This document shows positions 12,261 through 23,649 of a stretch of DNA of 64,000 nucleotides, one piece after another (positions within the stretch are counted from its first letter, which is position 1; each line of letters starts with the position of its first letter). Origin of the DNA: Gnetum montanum. Taxonomy: Eukaryota > Streptophyta > Gnetopsida > Gnetales > Gnetaceae. The position numbers and the translations under genes are program-made. The notes under the pieces are model-generated. The model ran no database searches and was not told the origin of the DNA. It saw only the letters and a program-made list of their open reading frames with translations. The stretch covers positions 62,001 through 126,000 of the forward strand of contig MNCI01002803.1 in the NCBI GenBank assembly GCA_015680685.1, written 5' to 3'.

Positions 12261-14259
12261 TTGTCCTCGAGTTCCTTATAAAATATTGGATAGGTATGGG
12301 ATTATTGACTTGAATGATAACTAATGGTGAATGGGATTATATGTGAATGGATCAATCATTACAATACATGACAATATTAGTATTCATAACTATAAGAATG
12401 AACACTATACAAAATTGACATCCAGCCCTATTTGGTAGCTAAGAGAGAAGAAAGAGAGAAAAGAAGAAGACGTGTTGTTGCCAATGCCAGGATTGCACCT
12501 TTCGTTGTCCATCCATAACCGTGCTATCAATCTTGTTTCTTACACAACTGTTCCAGCACCAGTCCATCTTGAGTGTCCCCTCTAGGTCTAGTCCATTACT
12601 GTACGATTTCCATCTGCACACACAACACAATCACATATGAGCAAGGATAAGTAAATCATAATATAGTTGATACCTTGCCCCGGTGTAAGGTCCATTGGCT
12701 AAGTTGTGATATGGCCGATATGGATCCTAGAGATATAACATTGGTGACTACCCAAGGTCTAGGGGTTAGGAAAAATTGAAAAAATTAGACTAGGGCCCCC
12801 ATGACTAAGAGCGATCCTCTGATAGCGGTAGAATGGAAAAAGATAAGGGATAAGAAAGATGGGAAAAAAGAAATAATGACAACACTGATAAAATGGATGT
12901 CAGAGATGGGAATGAACTAAACAAATGTTGATTGTGGGAATCTTTCAGGGAAAGAAGTTAACTGATGCACCACATAGGAATGCCAGTGGGTCCTCCCCAA
13001 AGTAGGCTCATGCCCTTTATGCCTTGAAAATCCCACATTTAAAGAGTCTGTAGGCTTTGGAAATGTCATTTAGAAGAAAGAGTTAAAGTTTTAACCCCAA
13101 GAATTCACCAACGAGAAAATAATGCATCAACCAAAATATAGACTACTAATATAACCCACAATGATGTGGAAAATGGAGAAAGAATGATGGGGATAAGAGA
13201 ATGGAATGGGGTCCTAAGAACAAGGTGGTGTACAGCCCCTTGTGTATTTATGGTTAATGTGACTGAGTAGATCTCATTCCAAATACAGCCTCAAACAGTC
13301 CACTTCTAGTGACTTTGCATTAATACACTCAGCCAATCCATCCATTTGAAGTAACAAAAATGCTTCCACTAAAAATTCACCACCATTCTGAGGAAATGAG
13401 AAAGGGAAAAGTAGGAAGTGAGAGAGGGCCTTAGTTAAAGGGAACATGTTTATTTAGCTCCATAACTAGTGCTTGTAGCCCAAATGATTATTTTTTCTAA
13501 GGTATGTGCTTTGAATTCTCACTATTTTTTTCTTGCTTGATAACCACACCATGCAAAGACTTATTTTTATTGGCTCAACTTTCCAATAATGGAGCAAAGT
13601 CAAAATGGTAAGGAAAACTCAAGAAGAAAACATCCAAGCACCCAAGAGAATAGCCAGCACAAATGCATCAAATCCCTTTGAAGTCACACCCTTTTCAATC
13701 CTTGAGTCCTTCCTTAGTTTGAGAAATAACCAGTCACCAATTTGTTAATAGTTTTATTATTAAATAAAGGGACTATATAGTTCCAAGCCAAGAGAGACCA
13801 TAGAAATTCATGAATGCATGGATGATGTGGACTCATTGCCTATTATATCAAAATCAATACCTTAGTGTCAACATTATAACTCAAAGGTAAAAACCAAACA
13901 TTAGCAATCAATAGAATACAGTTCATACCACCATCAAGATCACTTATTAGGTGACAAATCTAAAAAAATCAAAAGAACGAAAAAGGACAAAAACAAGAAC
14001 AAGAACAAAAAACAAAAACAAACAATCACACAAAGAAATGAAAAAGTATAAATGATGTTGCAAAACAAAAATAAGAAAAGCTAAAGAAATTTGTAAAACA
14101 AAAACTTAAAAAGGAACTAAGGGCCTCAAATGATTAGTAGTGGTGGTCATCTCCCCCATGATTGAGTTGGGAGGAGGAGATCCAAAAGAGTGAGCAAGGT
14201 CATCCCTTCTCAGAGGCATTATGTGCACTAGCCGTCCTAAGTTCATGGAAGGGTTTGGT
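12261..14259 (-). other. Element D post-integrase spacer
   Basis: No coding frame. Homologous to the E and B spacers, with the conserved motif at 13673-13691, an A-rich tract at 13960-14110 (T-rich in sense) and CCCCCATGATTGAG near 14155. The accessory ORF expected near 12640-12300 is absent, so D either lost it or never had it. A short open stretch at 12439-12630 has no recognisable content. Confidence 0.6.
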
Positions 14260-15260
14260 CTATTGCACATTGACTAACAATCTCTTATCAAGGCTCTTAG
14301 GTTTGTATATGGTCATGGTCCCTGAAGAAAATGTTGTATGAATAATGTAAGGTCCCTTCCACAGTGTTTGAAATTTTTTGCATTGTGGCACATGTGCGGG
14401 GTTCCAGTAAAGAACTTTATCTCCTGGTTGATACTTAACCTTTCGAATCTTCAAGTCATAATGTTTCTTGTTATATGCCTTATGCAACTCATTTGATGAT
14501 AGGGTGGCTAATTGGTCTTCATCTAGCATGTTTAAAGTTTCCAACCTTTGTTTTTGTGCTAGATCAAGATCGAGGTGGAGGTCACAAGCCATTGATAGTG
14601 TATGAAACTTGGTTTGAATCAAAAGTGTTGGAAGCTTTCAGTACACTAACTCATAGGGAGAGTAGCCTATAGGTAGTTTCCAGGTGGAGTGGTATGCTCA
14701 AAGAGCATCATTTAGTTTAGTGCTCCAATCATGCATATACTTGCTAATTTTCTGAGTTAATATTTTAGTGATATCCCTGTTGGTGACCTCAGCTTGTCCT
14801 TTAACTTGGAGGTGATAAGGTGTAGTCAATTTGTGTTCAACCCCTAAGCGTTGCATTAACTTTCGAAAAGTTGCACCCGTAAAGTGTGTTTCATTATCCA
14901 AATAAGTGCACGTGGCACACCAAATCTATTTATGATTTCTTGTTGCATAAATCATGCAGTTGTAGATGATGTGTAGTTTGTAACAGCAGCTACTTTAGCC
15001 CATTTTGTTATATAGTCTACGGTAATTACAATGTAAGCTTTTCCATTGGACATTGGTGTAATGGGCCCCACAAAGTCTATTCCCCAAATGTCAAAGGCTT
15101 CTAAAGGTTGAATCCATTGTTGCAAATCCTCCATTCTAGCAGTCATTCCTCCATCATGTTGGCAGCACTCACAAGATGGGACAAATTGATGGGCATCCTG
15201 AAATAATGTTGGCCAGTAATATCCTATAAGCAAGATCTTAATAGCCATTCATCTCCTCGC
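14260..15260 (-). pseudogene. int: Integrase of element D
   Basis: Three readable minus-strand stretches form one integrase. 14952-15248: the end of the zinc-binding domain (C-E-C-C), then the catalytic core with W-G-I-D-F-V-G-P (first aspartate) and V-D-Y-I-T-K-W. 14698-14901: D-N-x-T-H-F (second aspartate) and G-Q-A-E-V-T-N-R (catalytic glutamate), giving the D,D(35)E arrangement. 14260-14622: the C-terminal domain with a P-G-D-x-V-L-x-W motif and W-K-G-P-Y (GPY/F module). Integrase inserts the cDNA into the genome. The parts are separated by stops and frameshifts (for example near 14690 and 14930), so the gene is dead although all three catalytic residues remain visible. Confidence 0.9.
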
Positions 15261-16100
15261 ATAGTGACCCCCATAAGGGCCCTCATGAGCATCTTGGAGA
15301 ACTCTCAGTTGGTCTACCTTGGGCACGCTTCATCAAACCAAGCCATCAGGACACACTTTGTAAAGTTTTCCATTAATTTCTATGAAGTGCTTGGCTTTGT
15401 GAAGATACTATTGTTTCTTCCTAAAGTCCAGCTCCTATGGTGTTTGTTGAGTAAGGAGATAGGTGAGAATACTACTATACCAGTTCATCTCTGTGGGTTG
15501 GTTATTCACTACACCGGCAAAGAGGGCTTCATCAAGAAAATGATCAGACATTACATATTCATCCTCTTTGCTATCCCAGCACAACCAAGATAAATGATCT
15601 GCAACTACGTTCTCAATGTCCTTTCGATCAATCATCGTTAGATCAAACTCCTGTAGGATTACTAGCCATCATTTAATATGAGGGTTAACCATTGGCTTAT
15701 TCATGAGGAACCGGATTGCACTATGATCTGTGTAGATGAACACTTTGTAACCTTACACATAGTGCCTAAACTTAGCTAGTGCAAACACTACAACCATTAA
15801 TTCTTTCTCTGTAGTTGTGTAGTTAAGTTGTGCACCAGCGATGCTTCTACTTGCACAGTGGATGTAGTAAGGGCATTTTTGGTCATCTAACTATGTAAGT
15901 ATAGCACCTAAAGCATAATTGGATGTGTTAGTCATTATGTGGAATGGTCTGGACTAGTCAAGAGCTTGTAGAATGGGAGTTTCTACAAGCTTCTGTTTCA
16001 GAGTTTAGAATTCTCGTTCACATTTCTTGGTCCACTCAAAAGGTACATCCTTCTTTGTCAGCTCTACCAATGGTTTGGCAATCTTGGAGAAGTTCTCAAC
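15261..16100 (-). pseudogene. RNase H domain of element D
   Basis: Minus-strand frames carry the retroelement RNase H: Y-T-D-H-x-A-I-R-F-L near 15740, L-Q-E-F-D-L near 15640, and E-N-V-V-A-D-H-L-S at 15615-15590, followed by the linker with D-H-F-L-D-E near 15510 that leads to integrase. This domain removes RNA from the RNA-DNA hybrid during reverse transcription. It is continuous in order with RT (upstream) and integrase (downstream), but stops interrupt it at several points. Confidence 0.85.
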
Positions 16101-16900
16101 AAATCTCCTATAGTAGCCAATGTGTTCAAGGAATGACCAAATGTCTTTGACAATTTCTGGTTAATAGGTAATTCCTTGGATAACCCTAATTTTATTTGGG
16201 TCTACCTCTATTCCTACATGTAAAACGTTATGCCTAAGTACCATGGCTTCTTAGACCATTAAATGGCTTTTCTACTAGTTAAGCCTTAAGTTGGTTTCTA
16301 CGCATCTTTTCAGCACTTGCTCTAATCGATTCAAGGCTTGATCAAAATTTGTTCCATAGGTGGAGAAGTCATCCATAAAGACTTCCACTCTGTTTCCTAT
16401 TTTTTGTTGAAATATGCTTAGAACTAGGCATTGAAACGTGGTAGGAGCATTACACAAGCCAAATGGCATTTTTTTATATGCAAACGTTCCCCAAGGACTA
16501 GTGAACGTTGTCTTGGCTTGGTCTTCTATGGCTATCCATATTTAGTTGTATCAATTATAGTCATTTAGAAAACTATAACAGTGATTCCTTGCTATGGTGT
16601 CTAAGACTTGGTCAACGAATGGCAATGGAAAGTGATCCTTAAATGTTGCCATGTTCAGTAGCCTAAAATCTATGCACACCCTTCATTTGCCTCTCTTTTT
16701 AGGCACGATCACCAGAGGGCTAACCCATTCGCTATCAGCAATGGGATATATGAACCTAGCATTAAGAAGCTATTCTATTTCTTCTTTAACTACTTGCTTC
16801 AATTTTGGGTTCAATCACATCTACGATTATTTTCAAGGTTTTATGGAGGGGTTAGTGTAAATCCTATGCTGGCATATCCTAGGATCTATTCCAGTTAATT
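16101..16900 (-). pseudogene. Reverse transcriptase of element D
   Basis: Minus-strand RT with the expected blocks in order: a K-x-V-V-K-E-E-I-E-like entry (about 16800), V-S-P-L-V-I-V-P-K-K (about 16730), R-x-C-I-D-F and N-x-A-T-x-K-D-H-F-P-L-P-F (about 16680-16620), T-F-T-S-P-W-G-T-F (about 16500), M-P-F-G-L-C-N-A-P (16469-16443) and the catalytic F-M-D-D-F at 16379-16365. FMDD in place of YxDD is typical of Athila/Tat plant gypsy elements. Several nonsense changes (for example K-stop-R after P-K-K-x-G) show that it is inactive. The catalytic aspartates themselves are intact. Confidence 0.92.
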
Positions 16901-17099
16901 TGGGATATGACCAAGAAAAGGCTTTTGACCACTTGTTTATTACTTCCAACAGTCTTCCTTTTTATTTGGAAGCAAGTCCTGCATTGATGATTACTGATTT
17001 TCCATTTTCGAGGGTCATACATTCTAGACCAGTGGGCAATGGTTTCAATTCTAGGGGCTTTTGTTTCAATTTTTCAGGAATTTCCAACTTCCCCTAGTT

Positions 17100-17880
17100 G
17101 ATGTTTTCAAGGTTAATGGTTGGAAGTTGGTAACATACTTGCTCTAGTGCATCTCTGGTTTCAATGTAAGGGCAAGTTTTTCCCTCAGTCAATTCCATGC
17201 ATGTTAGTCAGTTGCTCTCTTGATCAGCTATCATCCAGTAGGTGTCTTCTTGTCATGTGACTACTGTATATAGGCACTTTTGTATATTAATGTCTTGTGC
17301 ACATCGGTTGCATGCAGGCAATGCTAAACTTTCCACAACCCATGATCTCTGCATGCAATTACACCCTATATCACTATATGCGATGCATGGAATCTTCTTC
17401 TTCTCGATCTTTTTGAAAGTGTTCTCCTTAGATATTTCTAGGGAAAGATTGCAGATTCCTACACATGCATCTATAGTACTTATCCATGCCATTCCCATTA
17501 TTATCGAGAAGTCCCCTTTATTGTTATTCACTTGTATTACTAGGAAATTAGTTGGGTATAACCACCCACACACAATGGTGAAAATTTCCTCCACTAGTCC
17601 CAAGGGAATAGTGATGGACTGGTTGACCAACTCTAGGCAAATATTACTCCTCCTTAATGGAGATAGGTTCCAGGCTTTGTACATTTCTTGTGATATTAAG
17701 TTGACTCCAAAACTTGAGTCCAGAAGAGCTTTGCATGGCTCATTTCCAATGATTTGGAGATAGATTAGAGGGCTTCCAGGATCAGAGAATTTCCTAGGAA
17801 GGTGGCCAACCTTGATTTAGTCAGTTACGACATGTGTTAACATAACTGTATACGTTGAGCTCGGTATTTGGTTTGAAGGG
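17100..17880 (-). pseudogene. Retroviral-type aspartic protease of element D
   Basis: Minus-strand protease region. An open stretch at 17253-17684 includes the C-terminal motif I-I-M-G-M-A-W-I-S-T, the counterpart of I-L-G-R-P-W-L, and P-C-I-A-Y-S-D further on. The catalytic motif just upstream (about 17730-17690) reads L-D-S-S-F-G-V-N-L-I rather than D-S-G or D-T-G, so the active-site glycine is changed. Proteases of this family cleave the Gag-Pol polyprotein. The open frame on the opposite strand at 17242-17763 is a shadow. Between here and RT (16900-17250) the linker is degraded. Confidence 0.75.
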
Positions 17881-17889
17881 AGCTCTGAA

Positions 17890-20361
17890 GCCATATTTGA
17901 TGGGGAGGTATTCAAAGGTTCAACTGCTTGTGGTTGTAAGGGCTTGGTTCAACTGTTGGTTCTAAAGAAGGATCTTTTTTTCATACGATTGTCAGAACCA
18001 ATAGCAGGTTGAGGATTCATAGCCCTTATGGCATTGTGTTGCTGGAGTTCAGTAGGGAGTTCCCCTTGCATTGCTGGAGTGGATGGTAATGGGGCTATTG
18101 GTGTGAGAGTTGCAGATAGATTTGAAGGATGGTATGTTTGTGGGTTATCTTCCCTAAGAGAAGGAGTTCTATAATACTCATGAGCTTGGTAGTGATGTTG
18201 TGGTGTAACATGACTAACAGAGTCATGTGGAGAGATTGGATGCTGCATGTAGTAGCCATATGGGTCAGGTTGTCGGTAGGGGCATTATTACCTTGGTGGT
18301 GGCATCCCCCATGATTGTGGGTATTGCCACTATTGATGTTGCTCAACTTGTGATGGAGTTCCACTTGGATAATATGTTGAAGGTTGGTGGAACTACCTTG
18401 GGTTACTTTGGGGATAAGGTAACCATCAGGGTGTTTGCTATTTATTTAGTTGTGAGTTGTGCATACACCCCAAACTCTTGTAGATGTGAGATCACTGGGT
18501 AGCATCCCTTAGGATGGTTGTATTGGCATATCTCACATCCACCATCATTGTCTGTGTCGAAATCCACAACCTCTTCTATGATAGCCATTTTGCCCTTACC
18601 ATTGTTACACGCATTTTCCACTTCTCTCTTTTTCTTTTTGTCATGATCACTACCCCGCTCCCTAGACTCCTCTACAATTTTAACAATAGTTTCAAACCTA
18701 CTATCCAAGTAGTCCCACATTTAGTCTACCTTTGCTGATACTTTTGTTGTTAACTTTTGGAAAGGCAAAGTTTTCCTATTCACCATCTCTTCAAATGGCG
18801 ACTCTTCCTCCTGCTCACAAAATCTCACTCCCCTTTTTTGTAGGGAAGGATCTTGGTTGTATTCTTCTGCATTTTCTCTCTTTCATAGCTCACCTTCTTC
18901 TTTGGCTACTTGCTCTAGCAATCTATGAATTTGATGAGACCTAAGCTTCGATAACCTTCCTTGGGCATATGTCCCAAGGGTTCTTCTTGTTTCATGCCTA
19001 AGTTCATCCACGAGATGGCGTAGTTGATCCTACTACGAATAACCATGGACAAGGCAACAATGTAATAGTGTGTAATAGTGATCCATGGCAGCATCCAAGG
19101 GTTCATGATTTCCTTGCTTTGATCCTTGGATTTGCTTCTACAGGTTAGACACTCAGGAGTACGTTTGGTACTTATCATTCAATAGTTCTAACATTGTACT
19201 CCACCTCCGAATGGATTCCAGTTCTAAGGACCAATACCAGCTTTCAACTTCTTTCACTAGTGTCCTTAGGAACAACTTCAATTTTTTCCATTCGTTCTCT
19301 ATGTTTTACAAGGCACATGCATCGTGGAATGCTTGTAAGTGATTTTGAGGATTAGTGTTGTATCCCCCTTCAAATCATGCAATGTTTTTCATGTCTAACC
19401 TCTTGATCCTACTATCCTTTTGGTGCCTTGTTGGAACTCTTACAGCCTCTGTTATATCTAGCATGCTTCTAGTTGCGAGTAGGGGTTCTTTGTGATCATC
19501 TCATTCATAGCATCTATGGTGTCTACATGGTTCCCTACTCTTCCTTCTTCTATGCCTTGATTCCTTAGAGTTTCCTCATCCTCTTTCTCGATTGTCTCGT
19601 CGATGTATTTCACTTCATTTTCCCTTATCCACATGATTGGTTTCCCTATGACTACATCTAGATACTGAAGGAGAGGCTGAAGGTGAAGAAGAAGGAGAAC
19701 CATTGCCATTGCGGTGTTTTCTACCTTCTCTTCGATGGTCTCAACCACGATCATGATCATGATCAGAATGTATGCCCTTATCATGTGTTTGTGTTCCTTT
19801 GTTGAACACTTTGTGTTTATGGGTATCAGAACCAGGGTTGTGGATAGTGGAGTGGAGGTTCTGATACACTACCTCTTGACCATTGTCAGGAGGAACATCG
19901 TTTTGTGGGGAACCTGTTGAAGCAATTTCACCATCCTTAATTTCGCTCAAAACATGCAGAGCGTCATGGGGCCATTTACCCTTCAAGGATGTGTGGTATC
20001 TCTCTTGTCACAAGTCTCTTTGATGTTATGCTTCTGTGGGATGATAGTCCCTTGTGTCATGATTGCATGCAACATATTCTATGTATAAAAGTGGCATGCC
20101 TATTCATGAGAGAGCATGAAGGAGCATGTTGGAGACTGATTAGTCTAGAGGCAACACTATGTTATCCTCCAAGTCTCTCCAATGTAGTTGTTTGTCTTGG
20201 TGGAGAATAAAGGTGGAATCAGGTACATACTCATCGGGATGAGTATATACCACACAAAACTATTGAGGAATTGGCAGATTTTAGTTATGTGTATTATGCT
20301 ACCGACTGCATCTTGTGTTAGTCCTAGGTGGTGAAGTGCTCTTATGTGATGAAGAAGACAT
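17890..20361 (-). pseudogene. gag: gag of element D
   Basis: The probable start codon is at 20361-20359 (M-S-S-S-S-H-K-S), matching M-S-S-N-R at 61272 in element C. Downstream are an N-terminal domain, a charged stretch (19460-19990), the gag domain (19430-19015; W-x-x-x-L-E and L-L-N-D-K-Y-Q-T-Y words shared with B), a knuckle-like C-E-I-C-Q-Y-N-H-P-K-G-C at about 18545-18505, and a Pro/Gln-rich C-terminal tail (17949-18360). The knuckle spacing is C-x2-C-x3-H-x3-C, slightly shorter than the usual C-x2-C-x4-H-x4-C. Gag packages the RNA. Many stops and frameshifts; several open stretches in this region are frame shadows. Confidence 0.85.
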
Positions 20362-20486
20362 TTTGTCTTGTTCGATGTGCAATGTACCGTTGGCTTATGT
20401 TTCTTTGATTAACCCTAAGGGTGCATTCTAACATTCCAATGATATGAATGATTTCCTATGTTCTACGTAGTGCACAAACAACTAAG

Positions 20487-20505
20487 TCCCCAGCAATAGC
20501 ACTAA
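20487..20505 (-). promoter_or_regulatory. Element D primer-binding site
   Basis: Minus strand directly after the 5' LTR reads TTAGTGCTATTGCTGGGGA. It differs from the B site (TTGGCGCCATTACTGGGGA) by a few transitions, so it is a decayed site of the TGGCGCC...GGGGA type, which plant Athila elements prime with tRNA-Asp. The leader between this site and gag is 20362-20486. Confidence 0.75.
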
Positions 20506-21311
20506 TGGTGAGTGGCGAGGTACCCATACACTCAACTATACAAATACAAGAATTTCACACGCAATCCAGTCAAACTCCAAGGACTAAGTGCTTATGCGCC
20601 TTAATGGAACACTCAAGGTTAATTAATCGTTGTCTTCCAAAACTTACTTGTATTGTCACGGTTGTATGGTTAAGTAAGCTTGAGGTATATGATTTTTATA
20701 GCTTTTTGTCTTTTTATGTCTTCTGCTAATAAAGGAAAGGGGGAGAGAACTAAGTGACTAACTGACATTAACTATTTATTAACTATTTTCTAAATGTTCC
20801 TAGCACCAGTATCTATTACCACTTGTCGTACACATCCTAAACCAATGCAATGCTGTTGGGATTACAAAATGCTAATCGTTACTGAGTTACCAAGTACTAC
20901 ATGCATGCTTGAAGCAGTCATACTAAGTATATTTAACTAAGGGGGTTAAGGTTGAGAAAGATATTAATTAACTAGGAAAGAATTAAATAATTATTAATTA
21001 CTAATTAGCTTAATCTGTATGCTATAAGGTTTATCATAAAGTTCATCTTTATTGCCATCGACAAAATTGTGCTCAGGTACAAATTGCTCGAATAAAGATT
21101 TGTTCACTCTATAACTCCTACTACAGGTAGACATAAATAATTCTAACTCTAGAATAACAAAACTACAACAATTTGGCTAAGGGTCTAAGTCTAACTTCCT
21201 AGAACAAAGGGCGTTGCCTCTTATTTATAGAAGATGAGGCAGGACGTGATATCACGTATGCGATATCGCACGACAGATGTGATATCGCGTATGCGATATC
21301 ACGGCTCATCA
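20506..21311 (-). repeat. Element D 5' LTR
   Basis: 806 bp. On the minus strand U3 begins TGATGAGCCGTGATATCGC; a block of GATATC palindromes (21245-21303, including GCGATATCGC and TGATATCACG) is followed 16 bp later by TATAAATA (21229-21222). This gives a compact promoter: palindromes, TATA, then R-U5 ending at TCACCA. It is better preserved than the 3' copy. Confidence 0.92.
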
Positions 21312-21966
21312 ATAGTTTTGGTAATTAAAGTAAGTAGGATAGAGAATAAAGTAATTCAATATTTACTTTAATCTAATGTGATAACTATTATTCAACTAGT
21401 CTTAACATAAGCATTTGGTCACACTTATCATACAATCCTAAACACATATAACATTGCTAGATTACCAAGCGTTAAGCGTTATTGAGATTACCAAAGGTCA
21501 TACGCATGCTCAAAGCAGTCATACTTATGTGTTTAATTAATCACTATTTAGCTTATCTTACTTAATTACTTAATTATATTAATTACTATAGAACATTTAA
21601 TAAATAACTAAAAATATTAAATGCATGAATACAACATTTAAGCTATCTAGAATGCTACAAGGTTTATTAAGAAGTTCATCTTTATTGCTACACATATTAT
21701 TGTGCTCAGGTACAACAATGCTCGAATAAAGATCCATACACTAAATGACTCCTACTATGAGCACTTAAGAAAATATTCTAACTTTCAAATATAAAAACTG
21801 CAAGAGCTTTCCTACAGCTATGATAGAATGATGCCTAAACACAACCAGTTGGTACATATTTATGGGCAAGGATAGACCCTATGTTGATAGGGCCTAGTTG
21901 ATATGGTCCAATCAATGGGGCCTAGTTGATGAGGCCTCATTGACATGACCAATTCACAACTCATCA
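21312..21966 (-). repeat. Element E 5' LTR, right part
   Basis: The rest of E's 5' LTR after the D insertion, ending CAACTCATCA at 21966 and followed by the CATGG target duplication. It holds the TTGATGGGGCC/CCTAGTTGATG repeat (21885-21950), a decayed copy of the GTCGAC block in the other LTR. The TATA-like box (CATAAATA on the minus strand) lies near 21860. Confidence 0.85.
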
Positions 21967-22260
21967 CATGGCACTTACTATGATTGGACTAACGATCTAG
22001 ATAAGAATTTTCCAACAAGTTAGCCAACATTAACATCATGGATGGCAAAAGTTCCAACAACTCCACTAACTTCAACTTTTATTATGGGATGTTGCATTAT
22101 TTTGTGGAGTTTCTAGCTTACTCTAACTACGAGGGGAAGGTGTCGAATGAAGAAGACTTCTCTTGTCCTATGTGTCAACATGTGACAAATATCATGATGA
22201 TCATTCTTACAACATTGGGTGGTCCTATGGAAACAACATCATAATTGCAAGAGGATGTAG
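21967..22260 (+). pseudogene. Decayed unrecognised ORF, 3' part
   Basis: Continuation, in the same frame, of the reading frame ending at 5114, after removal of element E and one CATGG copy. About 80 codons can be followed with two or three stops before the frame is lost near 22200. A second open frame at 22038-22244 overlaps it and is either a frameshifted continuation or a shadow. No family recognised. Confidence 0.4.
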
Positions 22261-23649
22261 CTGAGTCCTCCATTTCTGATAGCATGGTGTTACCTAGAAA
22301 ATGATTAGTTCATGGAAACCTAGTGCAAAAGATGGAGGTTGTGAGGAATACTGCCTTTAGCACATAGGACAAGAACTAGATGGTTAATAAGATGAGAGTA
22401 GTCAATATTGGAGCAATTAATATGTATGACTTGGAGGACAAGGAGTTAGAAGTGAGCAAGGCAGCAATGAAATTCAATAAGCTAGAAAATTATTCTTATT
22501 TTATTAGTAGTATTCTTGTAGTTTAATTTTTTGAACATTTTTATATTTTTGTTTTTAAATTTTTATGTTTGCTAATTTTTACTTATTTGTTGATGTTTGT
22601 AGTTTTTGTGAAGGAAATAGGGGAAAAAAGAAAATAAAAGAAAAAGTAGAGCAGGAATTATTAACCATTACTCCACCCCCTCTACTTTGCACTAAGATAT
22701 CCAATTTGCCTAAGTAACTCTTTTGTAACCAAAAATGAGTTTCAAAAATAACTTTCTCTGCACCTCAATAACCCTGATGGAGTAGACAAGAGTGATAAAT
22801 TAAAGTTTTGCTATTTGTCATAAAAAAAATCTTTTCTACTTTTAAATGCCATGGGCAAAGGAGTCCACTATTTTTAAGCCTTGGCTATAACCGATGCTTC
22901 ACAAAGTCTTCAGCAAAAAGCATCCCTTGTCATAGCATGCATTTATATGTATTAATTATTATAGCATCATGAGATTTAAAATAATGATGATAACAAAGTG
23001 GAACATGGCGTATTGGATAAGGTAAGGTAAGTTATAACTCTTATAATAAATGAATGATGTTTGATTTATGACTTCTCTATATTGAACAAGATGATGTAGA
23101 ATAAAGATGATTGATGATGAAATAGAATTAGATGAAATGACTAAGCAATTATAAGAATGTTAACAATATGATGATTTTGTTAAGGCAAGTTAAATACACA
23201 AAGTAGTTAAAATAAAGTAGTGCTTCTCTCAAAATAAAATTAAAGGACTTTGAAATCGAACAAGGTTTTTGAAAAATACTTCCACAAAACATTATTCTCC
23301 AAGAAAGTCTAATGATTTGCTATTCGATGTATGAAGAAGAAAATTATGAAGCATATTTATTTGTTCAAGTTTGCTATGACTTCTAGGACAATCATAGAAA
23401 GCACGGATATGGCAAACGGTGGGACAAATGTGATACATTAAAGTTAAAACTTTTGCTTTGATGAAAATGAAGGATCCATTGAAAATGATTTGCACCGTTA
23501 TTTTAAAAAAAACTATAATAACATGTAATTGGTATAATACTTTAATGCATGGAAATGTAGTGTGACAACAAACCATATACAGTTCTATAATACTTTTATG
23601 CATTTGGTATGCCTAAAGATATTCACATTATCATATTTATCAATAACAT
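22261..23649. other. AT-rich non-coding host segment
   Basis: No gene or repeat boundary recognised. AT-rich with short homopolymer runs. An open minus frame at 23292-23603 has no recognisable domain and lies in low-complexity sequence, so I do not call it. The segment ends at the AACAT target site of element F. Confidence 0.4.

Larger units (their letters stand above)
11432..21311 (-). mobile_element. Element D: full-length Athila-like Ty3/gypsy retrotransposon
   Basis: A 9,880-bp minus-strand element with two 806-bp LTRs (11432-12237 and 20506-21311), TG...CA type ends, and the perfect 5-bp target duplication ATAGT at 11427-11431 and 21312-21316. In transcriptional order it has 5' LTR, primer site, gag, protease, RT, RNase H, integrase, a 1.6- to 2-kb spacer, polypurine tract and 3' LTR. 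The RT active site is FMDDF and the primer site resembles TGGCGCC..., both typical of Athila/Tat-type plant elements. Unlike B, E, C and H it lacks the 3' accessory ORF. All genes carry stops. By eye the LTRs differ at roughly one position in ten, nearly all transitions. It is the only element here encoding a whole pol set. Confidence 0.93.
5115..21966 (-). mobile_element. Element E: Athila-like LTR retrotransposon lacking gag-pol, with element D nested
   Basis: Minus-oriented LTR element bounded by TGATGAGTGG (5115) and CTCATCA (21966) and flanked by the perfect 5-bp target duplication CATGG. In plus coordinates it holds a 3' LTR (5115-5977), a polypurine tract, a decayed accessory ORF (6190-8989), a spacer (8990-11204) and a 5' LTR (11205-11431 plus 21312-21966). 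The LTR is split by element D. There is no gag, protease, RT, RNase H, integrase or primer-binding site: the spacer that normally follows integrase abuts the 5' LTR directly. E is therefore a deletion derivative or a non-autonomous form. Copy of the same superfamily as D, C, B and H by its LTR ends, spacer and accessory ORF. Confidence 0.85.

Noticed and set aside
17242-17763. A 173-codon open frame on the plus strand
   Set aside because: It lies antisense to the D protease, which has recognisable motifs on the other strand.
21245-21303. Regularly spaced palindromes as a CRISPR-like array
   Set aside because: Spacing is irregular and short, there are no spacers of constant length, it sits in an LTR promoter, and the sequence is eukaryotic.
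23292-23603. A 103-codon minus-strand open frame
   Set aside because: No domain, no family pattern and AT-rich context; consistent with chance.
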